A stretch of DNA of 64,000 nt from Candidatus Gastranaerophilales bacterium (GTDB lineage Bacteria > Cyanobacteriota > Vampirovibrionia > Gastranaerophilales > Gastranaerophilaceae): the NCBI GenBank assembly GCA_944324485.1, contig CALUWM010000001.1, positions 1-64,000 of the forward strand. The letters run 5' to 3'. The position numbers were made by a program, and so were the translations under genes. The notes beneath the pieces were generated by a model, which was not told where the DNA came from, did no database searches, and saw only the letters and a list, made by a program, of their open reading frames with translations. This document shows positions 35,636 through 44,484 of this stretch, one piece after another; within the stretch, counting starts at the first letter, position 1; each line of letters begins with the position of its first letter.

Positions 35636-37582
35636 TCAGAATCCAAAGTAACTTAACTGAGAAGACTGTTCTTTTAATTCATCCCTTCTAAATGTATACA
35701 TCATTGTGGTGTCCCAAGGATTTACCAAAGTTATATATTGACCATTTACATCTAGAACACTCCAAGCATGTCCAAGACTATTCGCCATTACAACATCTCT
35801 TCCGGAACTATCTGTGGCTATAATTTTTGAATTCTCATCTTCAGGAATAAAAGATAAAATTGCAACACCGTAATCAGGATATTGTTCTATATAATTAATT
35901 GCATTATCAAAATTACCCATATAATCATATAAATCTTGATTTACACTTTGTGGTTCTTTTCCTGTCAAAGCTAGAGTAAATTTTTCAAAAGTACCACCAT
36001 ATAAAGGATCATAGCTTTTTCCTTCAGATTGCATTGATTCTTGCTTATCTTTTTCAATTTCAGTTAAGTACTTCTCAAAAGCAAGCTCCATTAAAATAAC
36101 GTCATCATCACCATAAGAATACCTTGCATTATTTTTTGCTCTTTCAAGCTCTTCATTTGTAACTTTATATTTTTTACCACCTAATTTAACATTATAATCA
36201 TCCGAAAACCAAACCTTGCTAATTGCTTTTTCGATAACTTTTCTGCCTTCTTTTGAAGTTGAAAAAGCACACAAAGCAGATAATAACCAACAATCTCCGT
36301 TAGTACCTTGACGGAAAGGTTCATCTATTTTTTCATTTATTGAAACATCTTCATCTTTAGCTAATCTATCTTCGCCTGAAATAACTTTACCTTTTTCATT
36401 ATAAATTACAACAGAACCGTCATTATACCTTTTTTCCAAACCCTCACGAGTAAATCTAAATTCTGCAAATTCACTGGAATCTATTACTCGAAATAATGGA
36501 GAATCTTTTCTGTTTTCATTCATATATTTATACAAATCGCCAGCTTTAATATAGCCTTCACTATCAATTTTTATAGAGACATCTTGTCCATTAATATTTT
36601 CTGTTACAATCAAATTTCCTTCTTCATCAAGTGTCATAGAGCCATCATTAATGTAACCAAAATCTCCGCAAGCTACACAATCTGCAACCTCTATACTCAA
36701 ATCAGTTTGGTATATATAATCAACAGGTAAATTAACAAAACCACTTATTTTATCGTTCTCATCATAATAGATAATAGTATCTGCAACAGAATCGCCATTT
36801 CTATCTATTTGGCTTTCAGTTAAAACACCTCTTTCATCATAATTGTATATGGTAACAGAAGTAGTTGTTTGGCCGTTTTCATCAGTTCTTGTCTCTCTCC
36901 TTGCTAAAGGATAAGAGCTATCTTCAAAATATTTTTGCTCAACTGAATATGTAATTCCATCCAATTTTACAAACATAGAAGTAAAATTACCATTTTTATC
37001 CGTCTGAATACCATAATCACTCTCAGGTAAAGACAAATACGCAGCATATTCTGCAAATTCTACATTTGCAACATCTGTTGTAAATCGTTCTAAATCATCA
37101 ACTGAATTTCCATAATTTCCATCACAACCATAAGTACCGGGTGAATAATTGAAAAACTGCAAAACATCAAGAGTTTTTAGATAATTTTCTTCATCTCCTT
37201 TACTTTTATAGTGATTAAAAATCATCGCTAAAAATTCATACTTATTATTTTTATCAATCAATATATCATTTAATCTGCTGAATTGTTCATAATAAACAGG
37301 TCCAACTGTTGAAGCATAACCGGCTATATCCGGTCTTTCCCCAGGATAATAATATTTCAAAGTTTCTTCAAAATCCTTGGTTGTTAAAAATGAATTTATA
37401 TCTCTTTCTTTTTGTGTTGATGCACTTTGCATTTCAGTACTATACTTAAAAGGTGCATAAACCGGTATTTCAGAACCAAAAACTTCTATAAGTTCTTCAT
37501 TCTTACCTTGTGTTACCTTATTGCTTCCAGATGTAACTTTACCATTCCTAAATAAATTGTCTATATTTGCATCATAAGACAT
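35636..37582 (-). CDS. Calpain-family (C2) cysteine protease-like protein
   Basis: 648 residues. The C-terminal domain has the complete calpain triad: Cys431 in QGTNGDCWLLSAL, His605 in SLGHAWSVLDV, and Asn621 in LVNPWD. The Q-G-x-x-G-D-C-W-L-L box is diagnostic of C2 peptidases. The N-terminal 400 residues are unrecognised but contain a D-x-N-x-D-x-x-x-D loop (IDRNGDSVADT, about 257-267) of thrombospondin/dockerin type that could bind calcium, and DENG/DKNG-type turns. No signal peptide. It is same-strand with, and next to, the EF-hand/C39-like gene, so the two may share a calcium-dependent role. Substrate unknown. Confidence 0.85.
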   Translation of the reverse strand: MSYDANIDNLFRNGKVTSGSNKVTQGKNEELIEVFGSEIPVYAPFKYSTEMQSASTQKERDINSFLTTKDFEETLKYYYPGERPDIAGYASTVGPVYYEQFSRLNDILIDKNNKYEFLAMIFNHYKSKGDEENYLKTLDVLQFFNYSPGTYGCDGNYGNSVDDLERFTTDVANVEFAEYAAYLSLPESDYGIQTDKNGNFTSMFVKLDGITYSVEQKYFEDSSYPLARRETRTDENGQTTTSVTIYNYDERGVLTESQIDRNGDSVADTIIYYDENDKISGFVNLPVDYIYQTDLSIEVADCVACGDFGYINDGSMTLDEEGNLIVTENINGQDVSIKIDSEGYIKAGDLYKYMNENRKDSPLFRVIDSSEFAEFRFTREGLEKRYNDGSVVIYNEKGKVISGEDRLAKDEDVSINEKIDEPFRQGTNGDCWLLSALCAFSTSKEGRKVIEKAISKVWFSDDYNVKLGGKKYKVTNEELERAKNNARYSYGDDDVILMELAFEKYLTEIEKDKQESMQSEGKSYDPLYGGTFEKFTLALTGKEPQSVNQDLYDYMGNFDNAINYIEQYPDYGVAILSFIPEDENSKIIATDSSGRDVVMANSLGHAWSVLDVNGQYITLVNPWDTTMMYTFRRDELKEQSSQLSYFGF

Positions 37583-37683
37583 AAATAAATCTCTTTTTCA
37601 CTTAATAATGATTTATTTTATCGACTATTTTTCGAAAATACTTAAATAAAAATCACAAAATATAAATTTTTGTAAACAAAAAA

Positions 37684-38997
37684 TTACTCAAAAAACTGTT
37701 TAGTTACTTTTAATTTTAATATTTTCATACTTTCAGCGTCAATTACTTTATATGTAAAATATTCATCTGTTATTTCATCATTTATTTTTGCCATTTTACC
37801 AAATTTTTTTACGAAATAACCGCTTATAGTATTAACACTTTCATCTTCTTTCAATTCAATTTTAAAATAATCTTCAAATTCATCTATTCTGGTTTTTCCC
37901 AAAATTTCAAATTCGTTTTCATTAATTTTTTTAATTAAATCATTATTTTCATCATCAAATTCATCCTGAACATCCCCAAAAATTTCCTCTAGAACATCTT
38001 CATGTGTAATAAGACCGCTTGTACCGCCAAATTCATCCACGACAATCGCCATTTGAGAATGTTTTTTTTGGAATTCCATATTAAGCTTTTCAACAGACAT
38101 CGTTTCAGGAATATACAAAGGCTTTCTTAGAATTTCAGATATCTTTATTTCTTGATTATTTATAATAGGCAAATACAAATCCTTCATATGTAAAAAACCT
38201 ATGATATGATCTAAATCATCCTTATAAACAGGATATCTGGTGAATTGATTTTCAATTATTATTTCATTTAACTCTTGCATTGATATATCTTCAGATATAC
38301 AAACCATTTCCATTCTTGGCTTCATTATCTGCGAAACGTTAAGTTCTGAAAATTTAAAAACATTTTGTAACATTTCAGCTTCTTGCTCTTTTATAACGCC
38401 ACCCTTACAGCTGGCGTCTATAAGCATATTCAATTCTTCACTACTGCATGCTCTGCTTTTTTCACTTGCAGGTTCAATTTTTAATAATTTTAAAAGAAAA
38501 TTACCTAACCCGTTTAAAACAACTATCATAGGTGCAAAAAGCCTTGTTACAATAAACATTGGCTTAGCAACAAACAAAGTTGTATTTTCAGGATACTGAA
38601 GTGCAATTGATTTTGGCATTAATTCACCTATTACAACATGTAAAACAGTAATAACGCTAAAAGCAACCGCAACGGCAACCGTATGAGCAGCAATAGTGTC
38701 ATAGTTGACAGGCAAAAACTTAAACAATGGCAACAACACCTTTGCCAAAGTTGATTCTCCAACCCAACCTATACCAAGACTAGCAATAGTGATACCTAAT
38801 TGTATAGCAGCAATATATCTATCTATATTTTTAACTGCATCTAATGCCAACTTAGCATTAAAATTTCCTTCATTAGCTAACTGACAAATTCTGGTTTTTC
38901 TGACACCAACCAACGCAAACTCAGCCGCCACAAAAAATCCGTTTACAAAAAGTAAAAATACTATAAAAACAAGATTAAAAGTTAGTTTTAAATCCAT
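37684..38997 (-). CDS. CNNM/CorC-type membrane protein with CBS pair (HlyC/CorC family)
   Basis: 437 residues. An N-terminal DUF21/CNNM membrane domain (residues 1-190) has about four hydrophobic helices, including FNLVFIVFLLFVNGFFVAAEFALVG shortened here to its family start F-F-V-A-A-E-F-A. Two CBS motifs follow (about 210-330: VSQIMKPRMEMVCIS, and AIVVDEFGGTSGLITHEDVLEEI), then a C-terminal CorC_HlyC domain (about 345-430: GKTRIDEFEDYF ... TISGYFVKKFG). This family is linked to Mg/Co homeostasis or envelope stress. Monocistronic between the calpain-like and the sulfur-flavoprotein genes. Confidence 0.92.
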   Translation of the reverse strand: MDLKLTFNLVFIVFLLFVNGFFVAAEFALVGVRKTRICQLANEGNFNAKLALDAVKNIDRYIAAIQLGITIASLGIGWVGESTLAKVLLPLFKFLPVNYDTIAAHTVAVAVAFSVITVLHVVIGELMPKSIALQYPENTTLFVAKPMFIVTRLFAPMIVVLNGLGNFLLKLLKIEPASEKSRACSSEELNMLIDASCKGGVIKEQEAEMLQNVFKFSELNVSQIMKPRMEMVCISEDISMQELNEIIIENQFTRYPVYKDDLDHIIGFLHMKDLYLPIINNQEIKISEILRKPLYIPETMSVEKLNMEFQKKHSQMAIVVDEFGGTSGLITHEDVLEEIFGDVQDEFDDENNDLIKKINENEFEILGKTRIDEFEDYFKIELKEDESVNTISGYFVKKFGKMAKINDEITDEYFTYKVIDAESMKILKLKVTKQFFE

Positions 38998-39065
38998 TTA
39001 TTTCTCACGTTTGATAAACATTTTGATAATAATATAAATTTTTAATATTTGCAAATTATATGCTT

Positions 39066-41423
39066 TTATATAAATAAATTAGAATTTGATTTTTCAGATT
39101 CTTGAATATATTTTGCAACGCCACCTATTTCAACTCCGTCAATCAATTCTTCTTCCTTTATACCCATTACATCCATAGACATATTACAAGCAATAAATTT
39201 TACTCCGCTTTTTTTGGCTTCGAACATTAATTCTCTTAAAGTTGAAACTTTTTTCTTTTTCATAACATACTTCATCATCATTGAACCCATACCAAGCATA
39301 TTCATTTTTGACAATGATAATTTATCTATTCCTTTTGGCATCATATAAGAAAATAGTGTATCTATAAAACCTTTTTTAACTTTAACATCTGCTTTTCTTA
39401 AAATATTCAATCCCCAAAAAGTAAAAAACATTGTAACATCTTTACCAAGTGCCTTTGCACCATTTGCAATAATAAAAGAGGCAAGAGCTTTATCTAAATC
39501 ACTTGAAAATACTACTATGGTTTGAGCATTTGTATTTTCTTTCTTTGCATCTTTTTTACTACCTTTTCTAATTGTAGCAACAATAGTTTTATCATTTACC
39601 ACTAAATTTAAAAGACTATTTCCGGTGGACTCGCACCAAGAAACAACATCTGATTTAAAGCCTCTATCAGTTGCAGAAATTTCAAAGACATCTCCATCTT
39701 TTGCATCTTTTAAATTTTCAGACAATTTCATTACAGGCCCCGGACATTGTAAACCTATTGCATCGATTTTAACAGAATTATTATTATCTGTAATTTGATT
39801 TGCAAAAACAGGCACTTTTTTATCAGCTTCTCTCGTTAATTCTCTATATAACTCAAATCCGCCCATAAGCGAATATACATTATTAAAACCGCTTTGTATT
39901 AAAATTCTTGAAGCCAAGTAACTTGTGTAACCTGTATTACAGAATAATATTACTTTTTTATTTTTTGGAATTTCATCCAATCTGTCTCTTATTTCATTTA
40001 TTGGTATATTTATTGCATTTTTTATAGTTTTTATTTTAAAAGAAATCTCCGGTCGAACATCTATAACTAAAGAATCTTCCAAATCTTCAATAAAAGCAGG
40101 TTTAATAAAACCCTTTAAAATATTGTCTGCGTTCATTCCAAGTAAATTAACAGCATCTTTTGCTGATGAATATGGCGGAGCATAGCATAATTCAGCATCA
40201 ACCATATCTTGCACGGTGCCATTATTTCTCATTATAGCTGAAATAACGTCAATACGCTTTTCAACCCCATCTAAACCGACTGCCTGAGAGCCAAGTATTT
40301 TCCCTTTTTCATCAAATAATAATTTATATAAAGTTTGAGTCGAATTTGGGTAATACCCGGCATGACTTCTTGCAAAAACATAAGTCTTATAATAATTTAT
40401 ATTTTTACTTTTTAGCTGTTTTTCATTATTGCCAACACTTGCAATTGTATAATTAAATACCTTTATAACAGATGTACCTTGTGTTTTTTTATAAACAGAT
40501 TTCATCCCTGAAATATTATCAGCAATTATTCTTCCTTGTCTATTTGCAGGACCCGCCAAGGGGATTAAAACACTGTCTTCAAAATTAAAATCTTTAACTT
40601 CAATACTATCACCTGCAGCATAAACATCCTTCTTTGATGTCTCTAAAAATTCGTTTACTATAATTCCTCTATTAACTTCAATTCCTGCATTCCTAGCAAG
40701 GTCAATTTCAGGCCTTACTCCAATTGCCATTATAACAATATCAAATTCAAGCTCCTTATTTGAGTTTAGAACTATCTTATTATCCCTAAATTCTTTAACA
40801 CCATCTGACAATATTAAATTTATGCCATTTTCTAACATTTCATTTTGAGCAAAAACAGCAATTTCAGAATCCACCGGAGGCAATATTGAACTTCCAAGTT
40901 CCACAAGACTAACATCAAGACCCATTTCAGCCAAATTTTCAGCAACCTCAATTCCTATAAAGCCTCCACCAACTACTACCACTTTTTTAGAATTGTTAAT
41001 TTTTACATAATTTTTTATTTTGTCAGCATCTTTCAAAGTTCTCAAAGTAAAAACTTTTTCTTTGTCTAAGCCCTTAAACTCAGGCACAAAAGGTTTTGCA
41101 CCCATAGCCAGAACTAACTTATCATAATTTATTACATTTCCATCCTTTAAAATAACATTTTTAGACTCTGTGTTAATTTCAATCACTTCTGAATTTAATT
41201 TAACATCGATATTAAACCAATTTTTAAACTTCTCAGGTGTCGAAACCAATATTTTTTCTCTATCATTAATTACATCTGAAATATAATAAGGCAATCCACA
41301 ATTTGCAATCGAAATTTCTTCCGTTTTTTCTAAAATTAATATTTCAACTTTTTCATCTAATCTTCTTAATCTTGCTGCACAGCTTGCACCTGAAGCTCCT
41401 CCGCCTATTATAACTACTTTCAT
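39066..41423 (-). CDS. CoA-disulfide-reductase-like flavoprotein fused to rhodanese, TusA and DsrE domains
   Basis: 785 residues, four domains. (1) An FAD/NAD(P)H disulfide oxidoreductase (1-445) with VVIIGGGASGASCA, active Cys42 in IANCGLPYY (as in CoADR/Nox) and the second Rossmann VVVVGGGFIGIEVAE. (2) A rhodanese (about 455-540) with Cys495 in LFCNTGYTS. (3) TusA/SirA (about 553-625) with Cys560 in GLQCPGPVMK. (4) A DsrE/F/H-like domain (about 640-780) with Cys746 in FIACNMSMDVMGI. The four thiols form a plausible persulfide relay: reduction of CoA-persulfide or polysulfide with sulfur passed on. It is transcribed divergently from an ArsR regulator through a palindrome. Confidence 0.92.
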   Translation of the reverse strand: MKVVIIGGGASGASCAARLRRLDEKVEILILEKTEEISIANCGLPYYISDVINDREKILVSTPEKFKNWFNIDVKLNSEVIEINTESKNVILKDGNVINYDKLVLAMGAKPFVPEFKGLDKEKVFTLRTLKDADKIKNYVKINNSKKVVVVGGGFIGIEVAENLAEMGLDVSLVELGSSILPPVDSEIAVFAQNEMLENGINLILSDGVKEFRDNKIVLNSNKELEFDIVIMAIGVRPEIDLARNAGIEVNRGIIVNEFLETSKKDVYAAGDSIEVKDFNFEDSVLIPLAGPANRQGRIIADNISGMKSVYKKTQGTSVIKVFNYTIASVGNNEKQLKSKNINYYKTYVFARSHAGYYPNSTQTLYKLLFDEKGKILGSQAVGLDGVEKRIDVISAIMRNNGTVQDMVDAELCYAPPYSSAKDAVNLLGMNADNILKGFIKPAFIEDLEDSLVIDVRPEISFKIKTIKNAINIPINEIRDRLDEIPKNKKVILFCNTGYTSYLASRILIQSGFNNVYSLMGGFELYRELTREADKKVPVFANQITDNNNSVKIDAIGLQCPGPVMKLSENLKDAKDGDVFEISATDRGFKSDVVSWCESTGNSLLNLVVNDKTIVATIRKGSKKDAKKENTNAQTIVVFSSDLDKALASFIIANGAKALGKDVTMFFTFWGLNILRKADVKVKKGFIDTLFSYMMPKGIDKLSLSKMNMLGMGSMMMKYVMKKKKVSTLRELMFEAKKSGVKFIACNMSMDVMGIKEEELIDGVEIGGVAKYIQESEKSNSNLFI

Positions 41424-41437
41424 ATTTTACCTTTCAT

Positions 41438-41485
41438 TTGACAATATTAGAATATTATAATATTATGATATTCTAATATTGTCAA
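41438..41485. promoter_or_regulatory. Palindromic operator with two nested divergent promoters
   Basis: Two perfect 18-bp arms, TTGACAATATTAGAATAT (41438-41455) and its complement (41468-41485), with 12 bp between them. On the plus strand TTGACA is followed at exactly 17 bp by TATTAT (41461-41466). On the minus strand the mirror TTGACA is followed at 17 bp by TATTAT (41462-41457). So the arsR-like gene and the flavoprotein gene have near-consensus promoters superimposed inside one operator. A repressor bound here would block both. Confidence 0.9.
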
Positions 41486-41495
41486 GGAGATAAAA

Positions 41496-41774
41496 ATGAT
41501 ATCAGAAGAATATTGTGAAATATTTAAAGCACTCTCTCATCCAATACGCCTTAGTATAGTTTGCGGTCTTTTAAAAAAAGGCAAATGCAACGTAAACACA
41601 ATGTCTCAAAGGTTAAATTTATCCCAATCGCTTATCTCTCAACACGTAAACATTCTAAAAAAAGCAAAAATAATAAAAGGATACCGAGAAAAAAATATTA
41701 TCTGGTATAAAATCGAAAACGAATTAACAATAAAACTATTAAAAAACATTGATTTAGGATTGTGCAACAAATAA
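41496..41774 (+). CDS. ArsR-family repressor, probable persulfide or thiol sensor
   Basis: 92 residues. Winged helix-turn-helix: LSHPIRLSIVCGLLKKGKCNV, then the recognition helix NLSQSLISQHVNILKKA and the wing IKGYREKNIIWYKI. AAGGAGA just upstream of the ATG overlaps the operator edge. Cysteines are at 7, 23, 31 and 90; the 31/90 pair, one near helix 3 and one near the C terminus, could act like the two-Cys switch of SqrR/BigR-type persulfide sensors. Divergent placement from a rhodanese-TusA-DsrE flavoprotein supports a sulfur signal and not arsenic, but the ligand is inferred. Confidence 0.88.
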   Translation: MISEEYCEIFKALSHPIRLSIVCGLLKKGKCNVNTMSQRLNLSQSLISQHVNILKKAKIIKGYREKNIIWYKIENELTIKLLKNIDLGLCNK

Positions 41775-43454
41775 TCAAGAGTTTAATTTCTCAAATGCCT
41801 GTTTTGTAATTTCTTCATCAGTATAACCTTGAGGCATTTTTTCAGATATCTTAAATCCATATCCGTATTGGAAAGCAGACGGAAGTTGCGTACACAAATG
41901 CTCATATTCACCTAAAACAGAATTGATGCAATGGAGCGCACCCGGTTCTACCACAAAAAGCTCTCCTTCATTTAAAATTTTTGTTTCGGGTATACCATTT
42001 TTTAATATAGTAAAAGCCGCCTTCCCCGATGTAATCAAGTAAATTTCTGTTTGTTTTTTATCTTGCTCATCAGAGTGTTTATGCAAAACTTCACTTGTCC
42101 TTAAATCAGACATTTTTACAACCCCTTTTTTAGGTGTGTCTATAAGAGATACTCCAAAAAACGAAGGCAGTAAAACCCCTGAAGCAGGAGCCATAGAACT
42201 TGTGAGCCAACAAGATTTTTCAGAATTCCAAAAATTCGTTTTTAACTGCAGATTATATAAAGACATATCATCATCAATATATTTTAATCCGCTAAAATCA
42301 TAACCAGTAATATTTGAATTCAACCAAAAACTCAAAATTTTATCAATTTCTTCTTGGCTGAAATCTTTTTGCAACAATTCATTTCTTAAAATATCGGCAT
42401 TCGGGTAACTTTTCTTCCAGTAAACATAATCATTTTTATACTTTTTGTTCTTGTATAATATGTCTTTATCTCTCATTTTTTCTGCAAGTTCAATATCAAT
42501 CCCCTCAATAGGGCTTTTTATAACATATCTTGTGTCGATTTTTAATCTTCTGGCATTATCATAAAAAGGAGATAAAAATAAAATTTCTTCTTCACTAAAA
42601 CCTTGCTCTTTTAGTTTTTTTTCAAAAAAATCTTTACTATAATTATCTCTAAACTTTACAAATCCATCATTTTCAGACAACAAAACACCATTTTCGTATA
42701 ATCTTTGAACAAGAGATTTTATTTTTTCAATTTCAATTCTATCTTCTTGCGAAAGCATATCTCTTTTTGAAAACAAAGTATCAATTAATTTATTTTTTTC
42801 TTGCCACTTATTAATACCAAGCTTTTTTAAATATTCTTCATTTCTCATTCTAATGGGCAAAAATATATCACTAAAAAAAGCACCATTGTAATGATTTGAA
42901 TTAAAATATATAGCTTCTAAAAATTTATTTCTTATATTTTCATCTTCTGAACTTTTTGAATAAGGTTTGTACCAGTCATATTTATTTTTAACAAAAAATA
43001 CAGCAGGAAAACCTTTTTGCAAAATTACTTTTGCTTTTGTGCCTGCATCTAAACATAAACCAGAATCTTCACCAACATCTATTTTTTTTCCGTCTTTTAA
43101 AATTGTTGCCTTTGAACCTTTTGGAAAAATAACCTGAGTATCATATTCAAACTCTGAAATATTATTTAAATAATCAATAGCGTTTTTGCCATATATCAAC
43201 TTTAGCCCTGATTCCTCATCAAGCAAGTATGACCCATCTAAAGTATCGGGTTCTAAAACCCTTTCTTGTCCTTCTTTTGAAAAAGAGGTTGCTTTTGTAA
43301 TTTTATCAGCCTTTCCTTTAAAAAACAAAGGCTTATAATAAGGCATACTATGAATTTCAGCCTTTGATTCAACAGTTTTTGATGTCTTTTTCAAACTGCT
43401 TCCGGATGAAAAAGGAGAAAATGACATATTTTTATTTAAAGAAATTATACGCAT
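41775..43454 (-). CDS. Protein with C-terminal cupin domain and N-terminal F-x-G motif
   Basis: 559 residues. The leader ends in LFFKG (43-47). The middle 350 residues are helical and unrecognised, including FLSPFYDNARRL and related segments. The C-terminal cupin (about 445-540) has VLHKHSDEQ, the E in TEIYLITSGKAAFTI, GELFVVEPGALH and a second conserved His, the metal-binding cupin pattern. There is no signal peptide. It lies 40 bp downstream of the phosphonate genes on the same strand, and its stop directly abuts the end of the arsR-like gene (convergent). It may be a sugar or phosphonate-related isomerase or binding protein; not shown. Confidence 0.65.
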   Translation of the reverse strand: MRIISLNKNMSFSPFSSGSSLKKTSKTVESKAEIHSMPYYKPLFFKGKADKITKATSFSKEGQERVLEPDTLDGSYLLDEESGLKLIYGKNAIDYLNNISEFEYDTQVIFPKGSKATILKDGKKIDVGEDSGLCLDAGTKAKVILQKGFPAVFFVKNKYDWYKPYSKSSEDENIRNKFLEAIYFNSNHYNGAFFSDIFLPIRMRNEEYLKKLGINKWQEKNKLIDTLFSKRDMLSQEDRIEIEKIKSLVQRLYENGVLLSENDGFVKFRDNYSKDFFEKKLKEQGFSEEEILFLSPFYDNARRLKIDTRYVIKSPIEGIDIELAEKMRDKDILYKNKKYKNDYVYWKKSYPNADILRNELLQKDFSQEEIDKILSFWLNSNITGYDFSGLKYIDDDMSLYNLQLKTNFWNSEKSCWLTSSMAPASGVLLPSFFGVSLIDTPKKGVVKMSDLRTSEVLHKHSDEQDKKQTEIYLITSGKAAFTILKNGIPETKILNEGELFVVEPGALHCINSVLGEYEHLCTQLPSAFQYGYGFKISEKMPQGYTDEEITKQAFEKLNS

Positions 43455-43494
43455 ATTTACCTACGCATTTAAAACAAATAAATTAGAAAAATTG

Positions 43495-44484
43495 CTAAAA
43501 CTTTTCTATTATTAATTTTCTTGGATTGTTTTTCATTCTTTCAGGATCAATATAATCTATTTCAAAATCTTTTTGTTCTATATCAATTTGTTTAAATAAA
43601 TTGGAAAAATACTCAAAGGCATCTGAAATACCAATCAAAGAATATATTTCTTCCATTCTTTCTTTAACAAAATCAACACCCCTTGAATCATTCAAGGTTT
43701 CTGGGTCAATTTTTTTATTATATTCCATTAATCTCGCAATATTCAATGCAACAGCATGTCCGTGAGGCAAACCGTATTTTATTGTTATGTTATAAGACAT
43801 TGCATGAGCTAATGTAGTTCTTGAAATATTTATAGCACGACCTGCTAAATTTGATGCCAGCATCATATTTTTAGCACACTCTTCATCATTAGAATTAACA
43901 TATTTGATTAAATTATCTCTACAAAGCTCGATTGCCATATAAGCATATTTTCTGCTTTCTTTAGTTGATTTTGTTGCAAAATAAGATTCAATAGCTTGAC
44001 AATATGTATCAAGTGCAGTGGTTGCTTTTAAATATTTCGGATTGTTTTTAAGAAATTGACTATCTAATATTACAATATCAGGCAAAATTGATGAATCATC
44101 CAATGATTTTTTTATCTTGTTTTCATAATAAACTGCAAACTGAGTAGCCTCAGAACCTGTGCCTGCAGTCGTAGGAACAGCAACAAATCTTAATTTAAGA
44201 TTGTTTTCGTATTTAAAAATTTTTGCAAAATCAATAACACTCCCGCCACCTATTGCAATAATTATGTCAAAATCAAATTTATTATTAAAAAACGTAGTCG
44301 CCCTTTTGACATCTTCAATTTTAGGATTAGACGTAAAATCATTATAATAAAAAGGAAATTTAAGATATCTTTCAACAATCGGTTTAATTTTTTCAAAAGA
44401 TTTTTTTCCACAAAAAACTAAAGGTTTATTAAAATTTATCTTTGATAATTCTTTAATTGCACCATTATATACATTATTATTCAT
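43495..44484 (-). CDS. Iron-type alcohol dehydrogenase, probable phosphonoacetaldehyde reductase
   Basis: 329 residues. Fe-ADH fold: nucleotide site GGGSVIDFAK, VPTTAGTGSEAT, then metal-site residues Asp159, His227 and His241 (HAMSYN ... GLPHGHAV). The second usual ligand, four residues after Asp159, is Gln163 and not His (DTYCQAIESY); I recall a similar C-Q-A-I-E-S motif in phosphonoacetaldehyde reductases, but that should be checked. The gene overlaps ppd by 8 nt. With the decarboxylase and PEP mutase it would reduce phosphonoacetaldehyde to 2-hydroxyethylphosphonate. The assignment rests on context as well as fold. Confidence 0.82.
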   Translation of the reverse strand: MNNNVYNGAIKELSKINFNKPLVFCGKKSFEKIKPIVERYLKFPFYYNDFTSNPKIEDVKRATTFFNNKFDFDIIIAIGGGSVIDFAKIFKYENNLKLRFVAVPTTAGTGSEATQFAVYYENKIKKSLDDSSILPDIVILDSQFLKNNPKYLKATTALDTYCQAIESYFATKSTKESRKYAYMAIELCRDNLIKYVNSNDEECAKNMMLASNLAGRAINISRTTLAHAMSYNITIKYGLPHGHAVALNIARLMEYNKKIDPETLNDSRGVDFVKERMEEIYSLIGISDAFEYFSNLFKQIDIEQKDFEIDYIDPERMKNNPRKLIIEKF

